Assembly: GCF_001424985.1 (NCBI RefSeq) | Contig: NZ_LMDA01000001.1 | Span: forward strand, 815,599-879,598 | Source of the DNA: Rhizobium sp. Root1212 | GTDB taxonomy: Bacteria > Pseudomonadota > Alphaproteobacteria > Rhizobiales > Rhizobiaceae | Length of the DNA: 64,000 bases | Reading direction: 5' to 3' | In this document: positions 9,015 to 17,895 of the stretch, in pieces | How positions within the stretch are numbered: position 1 is the first letter of the stretch | Layout of the letters: each line of letters starts with the position of its first letter | Made by a program: the position numbers and the translations under genes | Notes under the pieces: model-generated | Database searches by the model: none | What the model was told of the DNA's origin: nothing | The model's input: the letters and a program-made list of their open reading frames with translations, nothing else

Positions 9015-9998
9015 ATGTACGTCTCTTCCCGGCGCCTCGGCGTCTATGCGGTGGCGCTCGGCTTTGCGATCGTCATGAATTTCACGGTTCCCCGGCTGAT
9101 GCCGGGGTCCCCCGTCGATGCGATGATCGCGCAACTCGGCCCTCGCGCCACGCCCGCGGCGATAGAGGCGATCAAGGCAAGGTTCGGCGCCGTCGAGGCT
9201 CCGCTCCTCACCCAGTTCATAGACTATCTCAAAGGACTGGCGACGCTCGATCTCGGCGTCTCCGTCAAATATTACCCACAGACCGTCGTGGAGGTGCTTT
9301 CCCGCTCGACGCTCTGGACGCTGTTTCTCGTAGTGACGGCGATCACCTTCTCGCTTCTCGTCGGCACGATGCTCGGCGCGGTCGCCGCATGGCGGCGCGG
9401 CGGGCGGTTCGATACGGTCGTCTCGCCGTTTTCGGTTGTCATGATCGCCGTTCCGCCGGTCATCATCGCACTGACGGCGCTGTTCATCTTCGGCGTGTCG
9501 CTGCGCTGGTTCCCGGTCGGCTATGCCTATGATCCGAACCTCGATCCCGGCCTCAATTTCACCTTCGCCGGCAGCGTCTTTTACCACGCCATCCTGCCGG
9601 TGCTGACGCTCTCGCCCTATCTCATCGGCGAGTTCCAGACGACGATGCGCTCCTCGATGATCTCCGTGCTCGGCGAAGATTATGTCACCATGGGCCGCGC
9701 CAAGGGGCTGACGGCGGCAACCGTCATGCTCGGCTACGGCGCGCGCAACGCCATGCTGCCCGTGCTCACCAATCTCGCCTTGATGCTCGGCGCCGTCTTC
9801 GGCGGTTCGATCGTTACCGAGATCGTCTTCAACTATCCGGGTCTCGGCCTCACGCTGTTCACCGCCAGCGTCGCGCGCGACTATCCCGTCATCCAGGGCC
9901 AGTTGCTTCTGATGACGATGGCGACGCTCGGTGCCAACCTCCTCGTCGATGTCGTCTACGGCGTCATCGACCCGCGACTGAGGGATGCTTCCGCATGA
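9015..9998 (+). CDS. ABC transporter permease, DppB/OppB type
   Basis: A 327-aa integral membrane protein with about six transmembrane helices. An N-terminal helix (VYAVALGFAIVMNFTVPRL) is followed by the family signature LMPGSPVDAMIAQLG. The EAA-like cytoplasmic loop that docks the ATPase reads GEDYVTMGRAKGL, and the C-terminus ends in the usual VYGVIDPRLR. It is the first of two permeases of the saccharide importer and overlaps the second by ATGA. Confidence 0.93.
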   Translation: MYVSSRRLGVYAVALGFAIVMNFTVPRLMPGSPVDAMIAQLGPRATPAAIEAIKARFGAVEAPLLTQFIDYLKGLATLDLGVSVKYYPQTVVEVLSRSTLWTLFLVVTAITFSLLVGTMLGAVAAWRRGGRFDTVVSPFSVVMIAVPPVIIALTALFIFGVSLRWFPVGYAYDPNLDPGLNFTFAGSVFYHAILPVLTLSPYLIGEFQTTMRSSMISVLGEDYVTMGRAKGLTAATVMLGYGARNAMLPVLTNLALMLGAVFGGSIVTEIVFNYPGLGLTLFTASVARDYPVIQGQLLLMTMATLGANLLVDVVYGVIDPRLRDASA

Positions 9999-10894
9999 TG
10001 TCCGGCCTCAAAATCCTCCTCCAGCAGAAAAAGGCCGTCGCCGGTCTGATCATCATCGTGGCGCTCTGCCTGATGGCGATCTTCGCCCCCGTCATCGCGC
10101 CGGGCGCACCCAGCGCCCGCGTTGGCCGCTCGCACCAGCCGCCGACCGTCGAGCATGTCTTCGGCACGACGAAAATGGGCCGCGACGTCTATACCCAGTT
10201 CGTCTGGGGCTCGCGCACCTCGCTCGCGGTCGGCTTTGCCACCGGCATCGCCATCACCGTGATCGGCACCGTCATCGGCCTCATCTCCGGCTATGCCGGC
10301 GGTCGCACGGATGCCGCACTCGACCTTGCCACCAACGCCGTGCTCGTCATTCCCAACATACCCTTGCTGATCCTGCTCGCCTCCTTTGCCGGAACGGTCG
10401 GGCCGCTCGCCATCATGACGATCATCGCGCTCACCTCCTGGCCCTGGGGCGCACGCATGACCCGCTCGCAGACCATGGCGCTGCGCAACCGCGATTTCGT
10501 CACCGCCGCCCGCATGATCGGCGAGCCGGCCTGGCGCGTGCTCTTCGTCGAGCTGCTGCCCAACCTTTTACCGCTGATCGGCATCAATCTTGTCGGCAGC
10601 ATCATCTATGCGGTCGTCGCCCAGACGACGCTCGAATATCTCGGCTTCGGCGATCCCCTGCAGGTGAGCTGGGGCACGATGCTCTACAATGCGCAGAACT
10701 CCTCGGCGATCATCCTCGGCGCCTGGTGGGATATTGGTGCGCCCGCCGCCGGCATCGCGCTCACGGGTCTCGGACTTGCTCTCGTCAACTTCACCTTCGA
10801 CGAGATCGCCAATCCGCAGCTGCGCTCCGGCCCGGCGCTGACCCGCTGGCTGCGTCTTACCCGCCAGCGCAACCGAACCCTAAGGAGTGCGTGA
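9995..10894 (+). CDS. ABC transporter permease, DppC/OppC type
   Basis: A 299-aa permease partner. The N-terminal helix (AVAGLIIIVALCLMAIFAPV) is followed by the family motif HVFGTTKMGRDVYTQFVWG, and the ATPase-docking loop reads RNRDFVTAARMIGE. It overlaps the upstream permease by 4 nt and the downstream ATPase by 1 nt, indicating translational coupling in one operon. Confidence 0.93.
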   Translation: MMSGLKILLQQKKAVAGLIIIVALCLMAIFAPVIAPGAPSARVGRSHQPPTVEHVFGTTKMGRDVYTQFVWGSRTSLAVGFATGIAITVIGTVIGLISGYAGGRTDAALDLATNAVLVIPNIPLLILLASFAGTVGPLAIMTIIALTSWPWGARMTRSQTMALRNRDFVTAARMIGEPAWRVLFVELLPNLLPLIGINLVGSIIYAVVAQTTLEYLGFGDPLQVSWGTMLYNAQNSSAIILGAWWDIGAPAAGIALTGLGLALVNFTFDEIANPQLRSGPALTRWLRLTRQRNRTLRSA

Positions 10895-11709
10895 TGAGCG
10901 ACACACTGCTGCAAATCCGCAATCTCCAGGTCGACTATCTGCTCGACAAGGGCGCCTTCCGCGCGGTGAAAGACGTCTCCTTCGATATCGGCCGCGGCGA
11001 GATTTTCGGTCTCGCCGGGGAATCCGGCTGCGGCAAGAGCACCATCGCCTTTGCCATCACCCGCCTTGCCAAATCGCCGGCCTGGGTAGCCGGCGGGGAA
11101 ATCCTGCTCGACGACCGCGACCTTCTGAAACTGCCGGAAGGCGAGATGCAGAAGGTGCGCTGGCGGCGCGTCGGCATGGTGTTCCAGAGCGCCATGAACT
11201 CGCTGAACCCGCTGATGCGCGTCGAGGCGCAGTTCCACGACGTGCTGCATCGACATACCGGCGCGACACGGGCGCAATCGCGTGAACGGGCGGAAGCGAT
11301 GTTCAAGCTGGTCGGCATCCCCACAAGCCGGCTTTCCGATTATCCGCACCAGTTTTCCGGCGGCATGCGCCAGCGCATCGTCATCGCCATCTGCCTCGCG
11401 CTCCAGCCGGAGCTGATCATCATGGACGAACCGACCACCGCGCTCGACGTGGTGGTGCAGCGGGAAATCCTCGAACAGGTGATCGACCTGCAGCGCAGCC
11501 ACGGTTTTTCCGTGCTGTTCATCACCCATGACCTGCACCTGATGGCGCAGCTCTGCCACCGTATCGGCGTGATGCTGAAGGGCGAGCTGGTCGAGGTCGG
11601 CGATGTCCGGCAGGTGAGCCACGCCCCCGTGCATGACTATACGCGCAAGCTATGGAATGCCATTCCGCAACTGCCGGGCCGCTCCGAACTCGCAGGAGGC
11701 GTCGCATGA
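10894..11709 (+). CDS. ABC transporter ATP-binding protein, DppD type
   Basis: A 271-aa ATPase with Walker [10 protein letters not shown]-loop FQSAMNSLNP, signature FSGGMRQR, Walker [13 protein letters not shown] and switch His in FITHDL. It powers the saccharide importer as one half of the ATPase pair. The start ATGAGCGAC is preceded by TAAGGAG. It lacks the cysteine-containing C-terminal extension typical of peptide DppD proteins, consistent with a non-peptide importer. Confidence 0.92.
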   Translation: MSDTLLQIRNLQVDYLLDKGAFRAVKDVSFDIGRGEIFGLAGESGCGKSTIAFAITRLAKSPAWVAGGEILLDDRDLLKLPEGEMQKVRWRRVGMVFQSAMNSLNPLMRVEAQFHDVLHRHTGATRAQSRERAEAMFKLVGIPTSRLSDYPHQFSGGMRQRIVIAICLALQPELIIMDEPTTALDVVVQREILEQVIDLQRSHGFSVLFITHDLHLMAQLCHRIGVMLKGELVEVGDVRQVSHAPVHDYTRKLWNAIPQLPGRSELAGGVA

Positions 11710-12635
11710 ACCTCGCGCCCACCAGCCTCTCCCTCTCCGCTCCCATCATCCGCCTCGACGGCATCGAGCGCAGCTTCGGCGCAGTACAGGCGCTGCGCGG
11801 CATCTCACTGTCGCTGACGCCCGGCCGGGCGCTGGCGCTGGTCGGCGAATCCGGCTGCGGCAAGACGACCTGTGCCCGCATCATCGCCCGCATGGACCAG
11901 CCGACATCAGGCCGCCTCTCCTTCCGCGGCCGCGATGTCACCGCAACCGGCACCCACGAGGAAGAACGGGCCTATCGCCGCGAGGTGCAGATGGTGTTTC
12001 AGGACCCGTTCTCCTCGCTCAACCCGGTCTATTCCATCGACCATCACCTTTCCCGCCCGGTGCTGCTGCACCGGCATGCCGAGGGCAAGGCCGCTGTCGC
12101 GGACGCGGTTTCCACGCTGCTCTCCGATGTCGGCCTCGATCCGGCGGTGACGCGGCACAAATATCCGCATCAGCTTTCCGGCGGCCAGCGCCAGCGTGTC
12201 AACATCGCCCGCGCGCTTGCCGTGCGGCCGGGCGTGCTGGTCGCCGACGAGCCGACCTCGATGCTCGACGTCTCGATCCGCCTCGGTATTCTTGAGCTGC
12301 TTGCCCGCATCAAGCACGAGCGCAGCCTCGCCCTTCTCTACATCACCCACGACATCGCTACCGCCGCCCATGTGGCGGAGGAGATCGTGGTGATGTTTGC
12401 GGGGCAGATGGTGGAGTGGGGCGATACCGAAGCCGTGATCACCAGTGCGCGCCATCCCTATACCCAGCTTCTGCTTTCGGCCGTGCCGGATGGCGCAAGG
12501 CCCTTTATCATCGGCGAAAGCGCGCGATTCCTCGACCGGGCGGAAAAGGTCCGCGCGCTCAGCCGTCCGACTTCGACGAAGGTCGAGCAGGTCGGGAACA
12601 ACCATTTCGTCCGCAGCCTTGCGGTCCAGAATTAG
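11706..12635 (+). CDS. ABC transporter ATP-binding protein, DppF type
   Basis: A 309-aa second ATPase with Walker A GESGCGKT, FQDPFSSLNP, signature LSGGQRQR, Walker B LVADEPTSMLD and YITHDIATAAHV. It overlaps the DppD-type gene by ATGA. Two separate ATPases here contrast with the fused double ATPase in the unrelated ABC operon at the window start. Confidence 0.92.
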   Translation: MNLAPTSLSLSAPIIRLDGIERSFGAVQALRGISLSLTPGRALALVGESGCGKTTCARIIARMDQPTSGRLSFRGRDVTATGTHEEERAYRREVQMVFQDPFSSLNPVYSIDHHLSRPVLLHRHAEGKAAVADAVSTLLSDVGLDPAVTRHKYPHQLSGGQRQRVNIARALAVRPGVLVADEPTSMLDVSIRLGILELLARIKHERSLALLYITHDIATAAHVAEEIVVMFAGQMVEWGDTEAVITSARHPYTQLLLSAVPDGARPFIIGESARFLDRAEKVRALSRPTSTKVEQVGNNHFVRSLAVQN

Positions 12636-12646
12636 GGGATTTCAGC

Positions 12647-13120
12647 TTGGACTATCTCGTCAATCTTTCGCTCCTCACCCCGAAGCCCGACCTCGAGGCC
12701 AGAATGGCCGCCGCCGGCGTCACCATCCGCCGGCCGCTCGCGCCGGAAGCGCGGCTGGTGACCGAATGGGTCACGGAGAAATTCGGCAAGGGCTGGGCCA
12801 GCGAAACGGCCGTCGCGCTGACGCGCCAGCCGCCGACCTGCTTCATCGCCACGCGGGACAAGAAACTCGTCGGCTTCGCCTGCCATGAATCGATCGCCCG
12901 CAGCTTCTTCGGTCCGACCGGTGTCGATGAAGAGGCGCGCGGCCTCGGCATCGGCCATGCGCTGCTGCTCGCATCCCTCTTCGATCTCAGGACCATGGGT
13001 TATGGCTACGCCATCATCGGCGATGTCGGCCCCTCGGCCTTCTATGAGAAAACGGTCGGCGCCATGCCGATCCCCAATTCCGCCCCCGGCGTCTATGCCG
13101 GGATGCTCGACGTCAACTGA
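12647..13120 (+). CDS. GNAT-family N-acetyltransferase in the saccharide operon
   Basis: A 157-aa GNAT domain. The acetyl-CoA-binding P-loop-like segment is EEARGLGIGHALLLA, preceded by the core strand CFIATRDKKLVGFACHE; the C-terminus has GDVGPSAFYEKTVGA. The start is read as TTG at 12647 with TAGGGGAT upstream; a longer version starting inside the ATPase gene would be out of frame with the operon and unlike a GNAT. Sitting between the transporter and GH20, it may acetylate a glucosamine-type sugar, but the substrate is inferred from position only. Confidence 0.8.
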   Translation: MDYLVNLSLLTPKPDLEARMAAAGVTIRRPLAPEARLVTEWVTEKFGKGWASETAVALTRQPPTCFIATRDKKLVGFACHESIARSFFGPTGVDEEARGLGIGHALLLASLFDLRTMGYGYAIIGDVGPSAFYEKTVGAMPIPNSAPGVYAGMLDVN

Positions 13121-13144
13121 TCCTCCCAGAAAGCAGAGATTATC

Positions 13145-15157
13145 ATGCCGACATCCGCCCTCGTCCTCGAAACCTCCTGGGCGCCCGCCGCAGACGACCG
13201 CGCGCTTGCCTACACGCTCAAGCTGACCAATACGACGAAAACGCCGCTCAGCAACTTTCATCTCTACGTCAGCGGCCCCGGCCGGATCGATCCCGGCGCC
13301 GAAATCGACGGCGGTTCGCTCGGCACCCGGCTTTCCAACTTCAGCGAACTTCTGCCGCCCGAAGGTTTCGTGCTGGAACCGGGCGCAACGTGGACGGTCT
13401 CGGTGCATGGCCTCAGCTGGGCGTTCCAGCATTGGACGGATGGCGCGCGTGGCGCCTATCTGGTGCTGGCCGATGGCGGTACGCTGCCGGTGCGCGCCGG
13501 CCAGACGCTGATGGTCGGCGGCAACGCGCCACTGAAGCGCGGTGTTGCACCCTACCCCGTCCCGGCCAATCCGCCGGCCTCCATTTCGGTGATCCCATGG
13601 CCGCAGCATGTCGCGCTTTCCTCGCGTGGTGCTGCGCCGATCGGCCTGACGCTGGTTGCCGAGGGCGCTGAGCCCGCCGCTGCGGCGGATGCCTTCACCC
13701 GGCTGGTGAACGATCTTTTTGCGGTCGAAGGCATCGTCCGCCCCGCTTCGGAAGGCGGCCTGCCGGTCCATCTCTGGCTCAAGGACGGCCTTGCGGAGGA
13801 AGCCTACGAGATCGCCTTCAAGGCGGACGCCATCTCGGTCGCCGCCTCGACCCGCACCGGGCTTTTCTACGGCCTCGTGACGCTCGGCCAGATCTGGCGC
13901 GGCGCGCGGCAGTTCCCGGAATCCTACAGCTTCCCTGTCGAAGGCACGATCACCGACGCGCCGGCCATGGGCTGGCGCGGGCTGCATCTCGATGTCGCCC
14001 GCCAGTTCTATGGCGAAGCGGAAATCCGCAAGCTGATGTCCATCCTTGCCTGGAACAAGATGAACCGTTTCCACTGGCACCTGTCCGACGACGAATCCTG
14101 GCGCGTCGAGATCGATGCCTATCCGGCCCTGACGGAGATCGGCGCCTGGCGCGGCCATGGCCTTCCTTTGCCGCCGCTGCTCGGCAGCGGGCCGGAACGG
14201 ACGGGTGGCTTCTACACCAAGGCGGCCGTTCGCGGTATCGTCGCCCATGCTAAGGATTTCGGCATCGAGATCCTGCCGGAAATCGACATTCCCGGCCATT
14301 GCTTCGCCATGCTGACGGCCATTCCGGAGCTGCGCGATCCCGCTGAACAGGGCAGCTACTATTCCGTCCAGGGTTTCCCGGACAATTGCATCAACCCGGC
14401 CCGCGAAAAGACCTATGAGGTGCTGGAGACGATCTTCAAGGAGTTGATCGACCTCTTCCCCTTCAAGACGATCCATGTCGGCGCCGACGAGGTGCCGCTC
14501 GGCGCATGGTCCGGTTCGCCGGAGGCGTTGGCGAAGCTGCGCGAACTCAGCGGCGACGAGATGGCCGAGGCTCACGCGCGCCGGCTGAATGTCATCACCA
14601 ACACCCATGGTGCCGATGCCATCGATGGCTCGGGTGCCGCCGTGTTGCAGTCGGTCTTCCTTGAGCGGGTCCAGAAATTCCTGGCGTCTCGGGGCTGCGT
14701 CACCGGCGGCTGGGAGGAAGCGGCCCACGGCAACGTCATCGACAAGGCCACCACCTATCTCTGCGGCTGGCGCGATACCAAGGTGTCGGCGGCGCTTGCC
14801 GGAGAAGGTTATTCCATGGTCGTCTGCCCCGGTCAGGCCTATTACCTCGACATGTCCAACAGCCCCGACTGGGACGAGCCGGGTGCCAGCTGGGCCGGCT
14901 GGTCGGCGCCGGAAATGACCTACGCGTTCGATCCGGTCGCCGGCTGGAGCGATGCGCAGAAGGAAAAGCTCAGGGGCGTGCAGGCCTGCATCTGGTCGGA
15001 AGCGATGATGGACCGTGCGGTCTTCGACCGCCTCGTCTTCCCGCGCCTTTCAGCCATCGCCGAAACCGGCTGGACGGCCCATGACCGCAAGTCATGGCCC
15101 CGCTTCAAGGCTGCAGCCGGCCTGATGCCGATCCTTTACGGCTTTCGCGAAGAGTAA
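13145..15157 (+). CDS. beta-N-acetylhexosaminidase, GH20
   Basis: A 670-aa glycoside hydrolase releasing terminal GlcNAc/GalNAc. The TIM-barrel landmarks are all present: GWRGLHLDVARQFY, MNRFHWHLSDDESWRVEI, ILPEIDIPGHC, the catalytic Asp-Glu pair in HVGADEVP (usually HxGGDE, so one Gly is Ala), and WEEAAHGN with later Trp residues lining the pocket. An N-terminal beta-sandwich (about residues 1-150) precedes the usual GH20 N-domain. No signal peptide is visible, so it probably acts in the cytoplasm on sugars imported by the adjacent transporter. Its stop lies 4 bp from the convergent ROK gene. Confidence 0.94.
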   Translation: MPTSALVLETSWAPAADDRALAYTLKLTNTTKTPLSNFHLYVSGPGRIDPGAEIDGGSLGTRLSNFSELLPPEGFVLEPGATWTVSVHGLSWAFQHWTDGARGAYLVLADGGTLPVRAGQTLMVGGNAPLKRGVAPYPVPANPPASISVIPWPQHVALSSRGAAPIGLTLVAEGAEPAAAADAFTRLVNDLFAVEGIVRPASEGGLPVHLWLKDGLAEEAYEIAFKADAISVAASTRTGLFYGLVTLGQIWRGARQFPESYSFPVEGTITDAPAMGWRGLHLDVARQFYGEAEIRKLMSILAWNKMNRFHWHLSDDESWRVEIDAYPALTEIGAWRGHGLPLPPLLGSGPERTGGFYTKAAVRGIVAHAKDFGIEILPEIDIPGHCFAMLTAIPELRDPAEQGSYYSVQGFPDNCINPAREKTYEVLETIFKELIDLFPFKTIHVGADEVPLGAWSGSPEALAKLRELSGDEMAEAHARRLNVITNTHGADAIDGSGAAVLQSVFLERVQKFLASRGCVTGGWEEAAHGNVIDKATTYLCGWRDTKVSAALAGEGYSMVVCPGQAYYLDMSNSPDWDEPGASWAGWSAPEMTYAFDPVAGWSDAQKEKLRGVQACIWSEAMMDRAVFDRLVFPRLSAIAETGWTAHDRKSWPRFKAAAGLMPILYGFREE

Positions 15158-15161
15158 GGGC

Positions 15162-16358
15162 TTACGAGACGGACTTCTGCAGCACGGCAAACTGCGGGTT
15201 CGTCTCGGAAAAGACCGGCAGGGCGGCAGCGCCGAGAATGGACGTGTCCTTGCCGGTCGCAGCGATCATGATACGGGCGATGCGTCGCTCTTCCTCCGGG
15301 TTGACCGGCGGGTAGAGCGGCTCCATCAGCGCGGCAAGCCGGCGCAGAAGACCCGCCGGCATCGGCCCGCCGAGCACGATTGTCTGTGGGTCGAAGGCGA
15401 GTTCCAGAAAATCGATGGTCCGGCGCATCGCCTCGGCGGCGGCATCCAGCCAGCCATCGAGCGCCGGCCCCGCCGTCTCGACTATCGCGTCCAGCTCTTC
15501 CACGCTATGGGCGCCGGGATCGTCGATCTTCAGATATTCATAGGCTGCGCCGAGCGAGACGTAGCGGTCGAGACAGCCGCGTTTGCCGCAGACGCAGGGC
15601 AGCCCGTCCGGCTCGACGACGATATGACCGATCTCGCCGGCATTGGCGCGACTGCCGCGATAGAGGTGACCGTCGAGAAACAGGCCGGCGCCGATGCCGC
15701 CGCCAAGAAAGAGATAGACGAAGCTGCTGAGACCCCGCGCCACGCCATAAAGCCGCTCGCCGATCGCCGCCGCCGTCGCATCGTTTTCCACCAGCACCGG
15801 CATGCCGAGCAGGGCTTCGAGCGCCGGCCCCACCTCGTAATGTTGCCAGCCCGGCAATGCGATCGGTGTCAGCGAGGTCACGCCCTCCGCCGCATAGCGC
15901 CCCGGCATGGCAATGCCGGCGCCGAGCAGACGGTCGCGTTCGAAGGGAAAGGCTGTCTGCAATTCCGCGCTGATCGCCGCGAGGATCGGGATCGCCCGTT
16001 CCGGCGTGGGCGGGTCGATGGGCCTGACAATGCGGGCGCGGATGGTGCCGGAGAGGTCGGTTAGAACACCGGCCGCGTGATCGCGCTCCAGTTCCAGCCC
16101 GATCGAATAAGCTCCGTCGGGATTGATCGAATAGGGCGTGAATGGCTGGCCGCGCGCCAGCTTCTGCGGGCTGTCGGCCTTGAGGAGTTCGGAGCCTTCC
16201 AGCTCCTCGACGATGTTCGACACGGTCTGCGCCGTCAGCGCCGTCAGCCGCGCGATCTCGGCGCGGGAAAGCGGTCCGCTGGTGCGGATCGCCTCGATCA
16301 CGACCCGCCGGTTGTGCGCCTTCGCCTTTTCAAGATTGGTGCCGGAAATGGCTTTCAT
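15162..16358 (-). CDS. ROK-family transcriptional regulator (NagC/XylR-like)
   Basis: About 398 aa from the preferred start. An N-terminal winged HTH (RAEIARLTALTAQTVSNIVE) is fused to a ROK sugar-kinase-like domain with the zinc motif CVCGKRGC followed by LD (consensus CxCGxxGCxE, last Glu replaced by Asp). It probably senses an amino sugar and represses the transporter-GH20 operon. The frame is open to an ATG at 16514, which would add 52 residues without domain similarity. Homology favours the start MKAISGTNLEKAKAHN at 16358, although its ribosome-binding site is weak. Confidence 0.87.
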   Translation of the reverse strand: MKAISGTNLEKAKAHNRRVVIEAIRTSGPLSRAEIARLTALTAQTVSNIVEELEGSELLKADSPQKLARGQPFTPYSINPDGAYSIGLELERDHAAGVLTDLSGTIRARIVRPIDPPTPERAIPILAAISAELQTAFPFERDRLLGAGIAMPGRYAAEGVTSLTPIALPGWQHYEVGPALEALLGMPVLVENDATAAAIGERLYGVARGLSSFVYLFLGGGIGAGLFLDGHLYRGSRANAGEIGHIVVEPDGLPCVCGKRGCLDRYVSLGAAYEYLKIDDPGAHSVEELDAIVETAGPALDGWLDAAAEAMRRTIDFLELAFDPQTIVLGGPMPAGLLRRLAALMEPLYPPVNPEEERRIARIMIAATGKDTSILGAAALPVFSETNPQFAVLQKSVS

Positions 16359-16606
16359 GATATCGATATGTTCACCGGATGCGCTCCGCGCCTTCTGCCT
16401 TTCGGCATAGGCGGAAATCGCCGCAATAGCCAGTGGCTTGGTGCGAGATGACGCTGGTCCCGGCGCCCGTCGGCGGAACGGAAGGAGGCCGATCGTTGAA
16501 TCCTTCAGGCTCATGACGCCGTCTTTACAGACGCAATCCGGTTGATAGGATGAAGTCAGACGTCCGGGCCGGATAACCGGCTGTTTCCATTCGCAGGGCA
16601 GGCTTG

Positions 16607-17893
16607 ATGGGCGGCTTCAGTCACCTTTCGGACGAGATGCTGGTTTCCCGGCTTCAGCGCGCAGCCTTTTCCTATCTGACAGACTATGCGGATGCCGATA
16701 CCGGCCTCGTCGCCGATACGTCCCGCCCCGGCTCCCCTTGCAGCATCGCCGTCGTCGGCTTCGCGCTTTCCGCCTATCCCGTCGCCGTCGAAAACGGCTG
16801 GCTGTCGCGCGCGAAAGCCGCGCGTCTCACGCTCCGGGTGTTGAAATTCTTCCTCGATAGCGCGCAGAGCGAAGCGCCCGATGCCACCGGCTACAAGGGT
16901 TTTTACTACCACTTCCTCGATATGAAGACCGGCCGGCGCGTCTGGCAATGCGAGCTTTCGCTGATCGACACCGCCCTTCTCATCGCCGGCGTTCTGGTGG
17001 CGGCCGGCCATTTCGATGGCGACGGCATCGAAAGCGAAATCCGCGATCATGCCGATGCGCTCTATGGCCGGGTCGACTGGCACTGGGCACAAAACAGCAC
17101 TTCCGGCCTCTCGCAGGGCTGGAAGCCGGAATGCGGTTTCCTCCATTACGGCTGGGAAGGCTATAACGAGGCGACGATCCTCTACATCCTCGGGCTCGGA
17201 TCGCCGACCTTTCCCCTTTCGGCCAGCTGTTACGAAACCTGGAGCCTCACCTATCAGTGGGAGAACCTGCTGGACCACAACGTGCTCTATTCGGGCCCGC
17301 TTTTCACCCATCTGTTTTCCCACGCCTGGATCGATTTCCGCGGCATTCGCGACGGCTTCATGCGGGAAAAGAACAGCGACTATTTCGAGAATACGAAAAG
17401 CGCGATTGCCATTCACCGCGAATATGGCGAGCGCAATCCTTATGAATTCGAAGGCTATTGCCGCGACCTCTGGGGTGTGACGGCTGGCGAAGGCCCTTCG
17501 GTCGCGTCCTCGCGGGGCAAGGGCCGGGATCGGCGCTTCTACGGCTATATGTCGCGCGGCGTGCCCTATGGCCCGGATGACGGTACGATCTCTCCCTGGG
17601 CGATGCTGGCGACCCTGCCCTTTACCCCGGAAGCCGCCCTTGCCGGCACGCGCCATCTGCTGGAACGCTACCCCCAGGTTTGCAGCGACGACCGGTTTTC
17701 CAGTGGCTTCAACCCGACGCTGCGCGACGGCGATGGCGGCTGGCTTTCGCAAGGTTGGTTTGGGCTCGATCAGGGCCTGCTCGCGATCAGCATCGAAAAC
17801 CACCGCAGCGGGCTGATCTGGGAGATCATGCGGCGCTGCCCTTATATCCGTGCCGGCCTTGCCCATGCCGGCTTCAGCGGGGGATGGTTATAG
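16607..17893 (+). CDS. glucoamylase-like (PF10091, GH144-type) protein
   Basis: A 428-aa protein of the putative glucoamylase family related to endo-beta-1,2-glucanases and to the glucan-processing part of NdvB/ChvB. Recognisable segments are TGLVADTSRPGSPCSIAVVG at the N-terminus, YHFLDMKTGRRVWQCELS, then HYGWEGYNEA, FSHAWIDFRG and the C-terminal GWFGLDQGLLAISIEN. No signal peptide is seen. The start at 16607 follows AGGGCAGG. It is divergent from the ROK regulator and 2 bp upstream of the FAD oxidoreductase, which is co-transcribed. Cytoplasmic action on a glucan or glycoside is inferred. Confidence 0.82.
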   Translation: MGGFSHLSDEMLVSRLQRAAFSYLTDYADADTGLVADTSRPGSPCSIAVVGFALSAYPVAVENGWLSRAKAARLTLRVLKFFLDSAQSEAPDATGYKGFYYHFLDMKTGRRVWQCELSLIDTALLIAGVLVAAGHFDGDGIESEIRDHADALYGRVDWHWAQNSTSGLSQGWKPECGFLHYGWEGYNEATILYILGLGSPTFPLSASCYETWSLTYQWENLLDHNVLYSGPLFTHLFSHAWIDFRGIRDGFMREKNSDYFENTKSAIAIHREYGERNPYEFEGYCRDLWGVTAGEGPSVASSRGKGRDRRFYGYMSRGVPYGPDDGTISPWAMLATLPFTPEAALAGTRHLLERYPQVCSDDRFSSGFNPTLRDGDGGWLSQGWFGLDQGLLAISIENHRSGLIWEIMRRCPYIRAGLAHAGFSGGWL

Positions 17894-17895
17894 CC

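Noticed and set aside
9985..10893. A long N-terminal extension of the DppD-type ATPase
   Set aside because: It runs through the permease gene out of frame with it; the real start at 10894 has TAAGGAG upstream.
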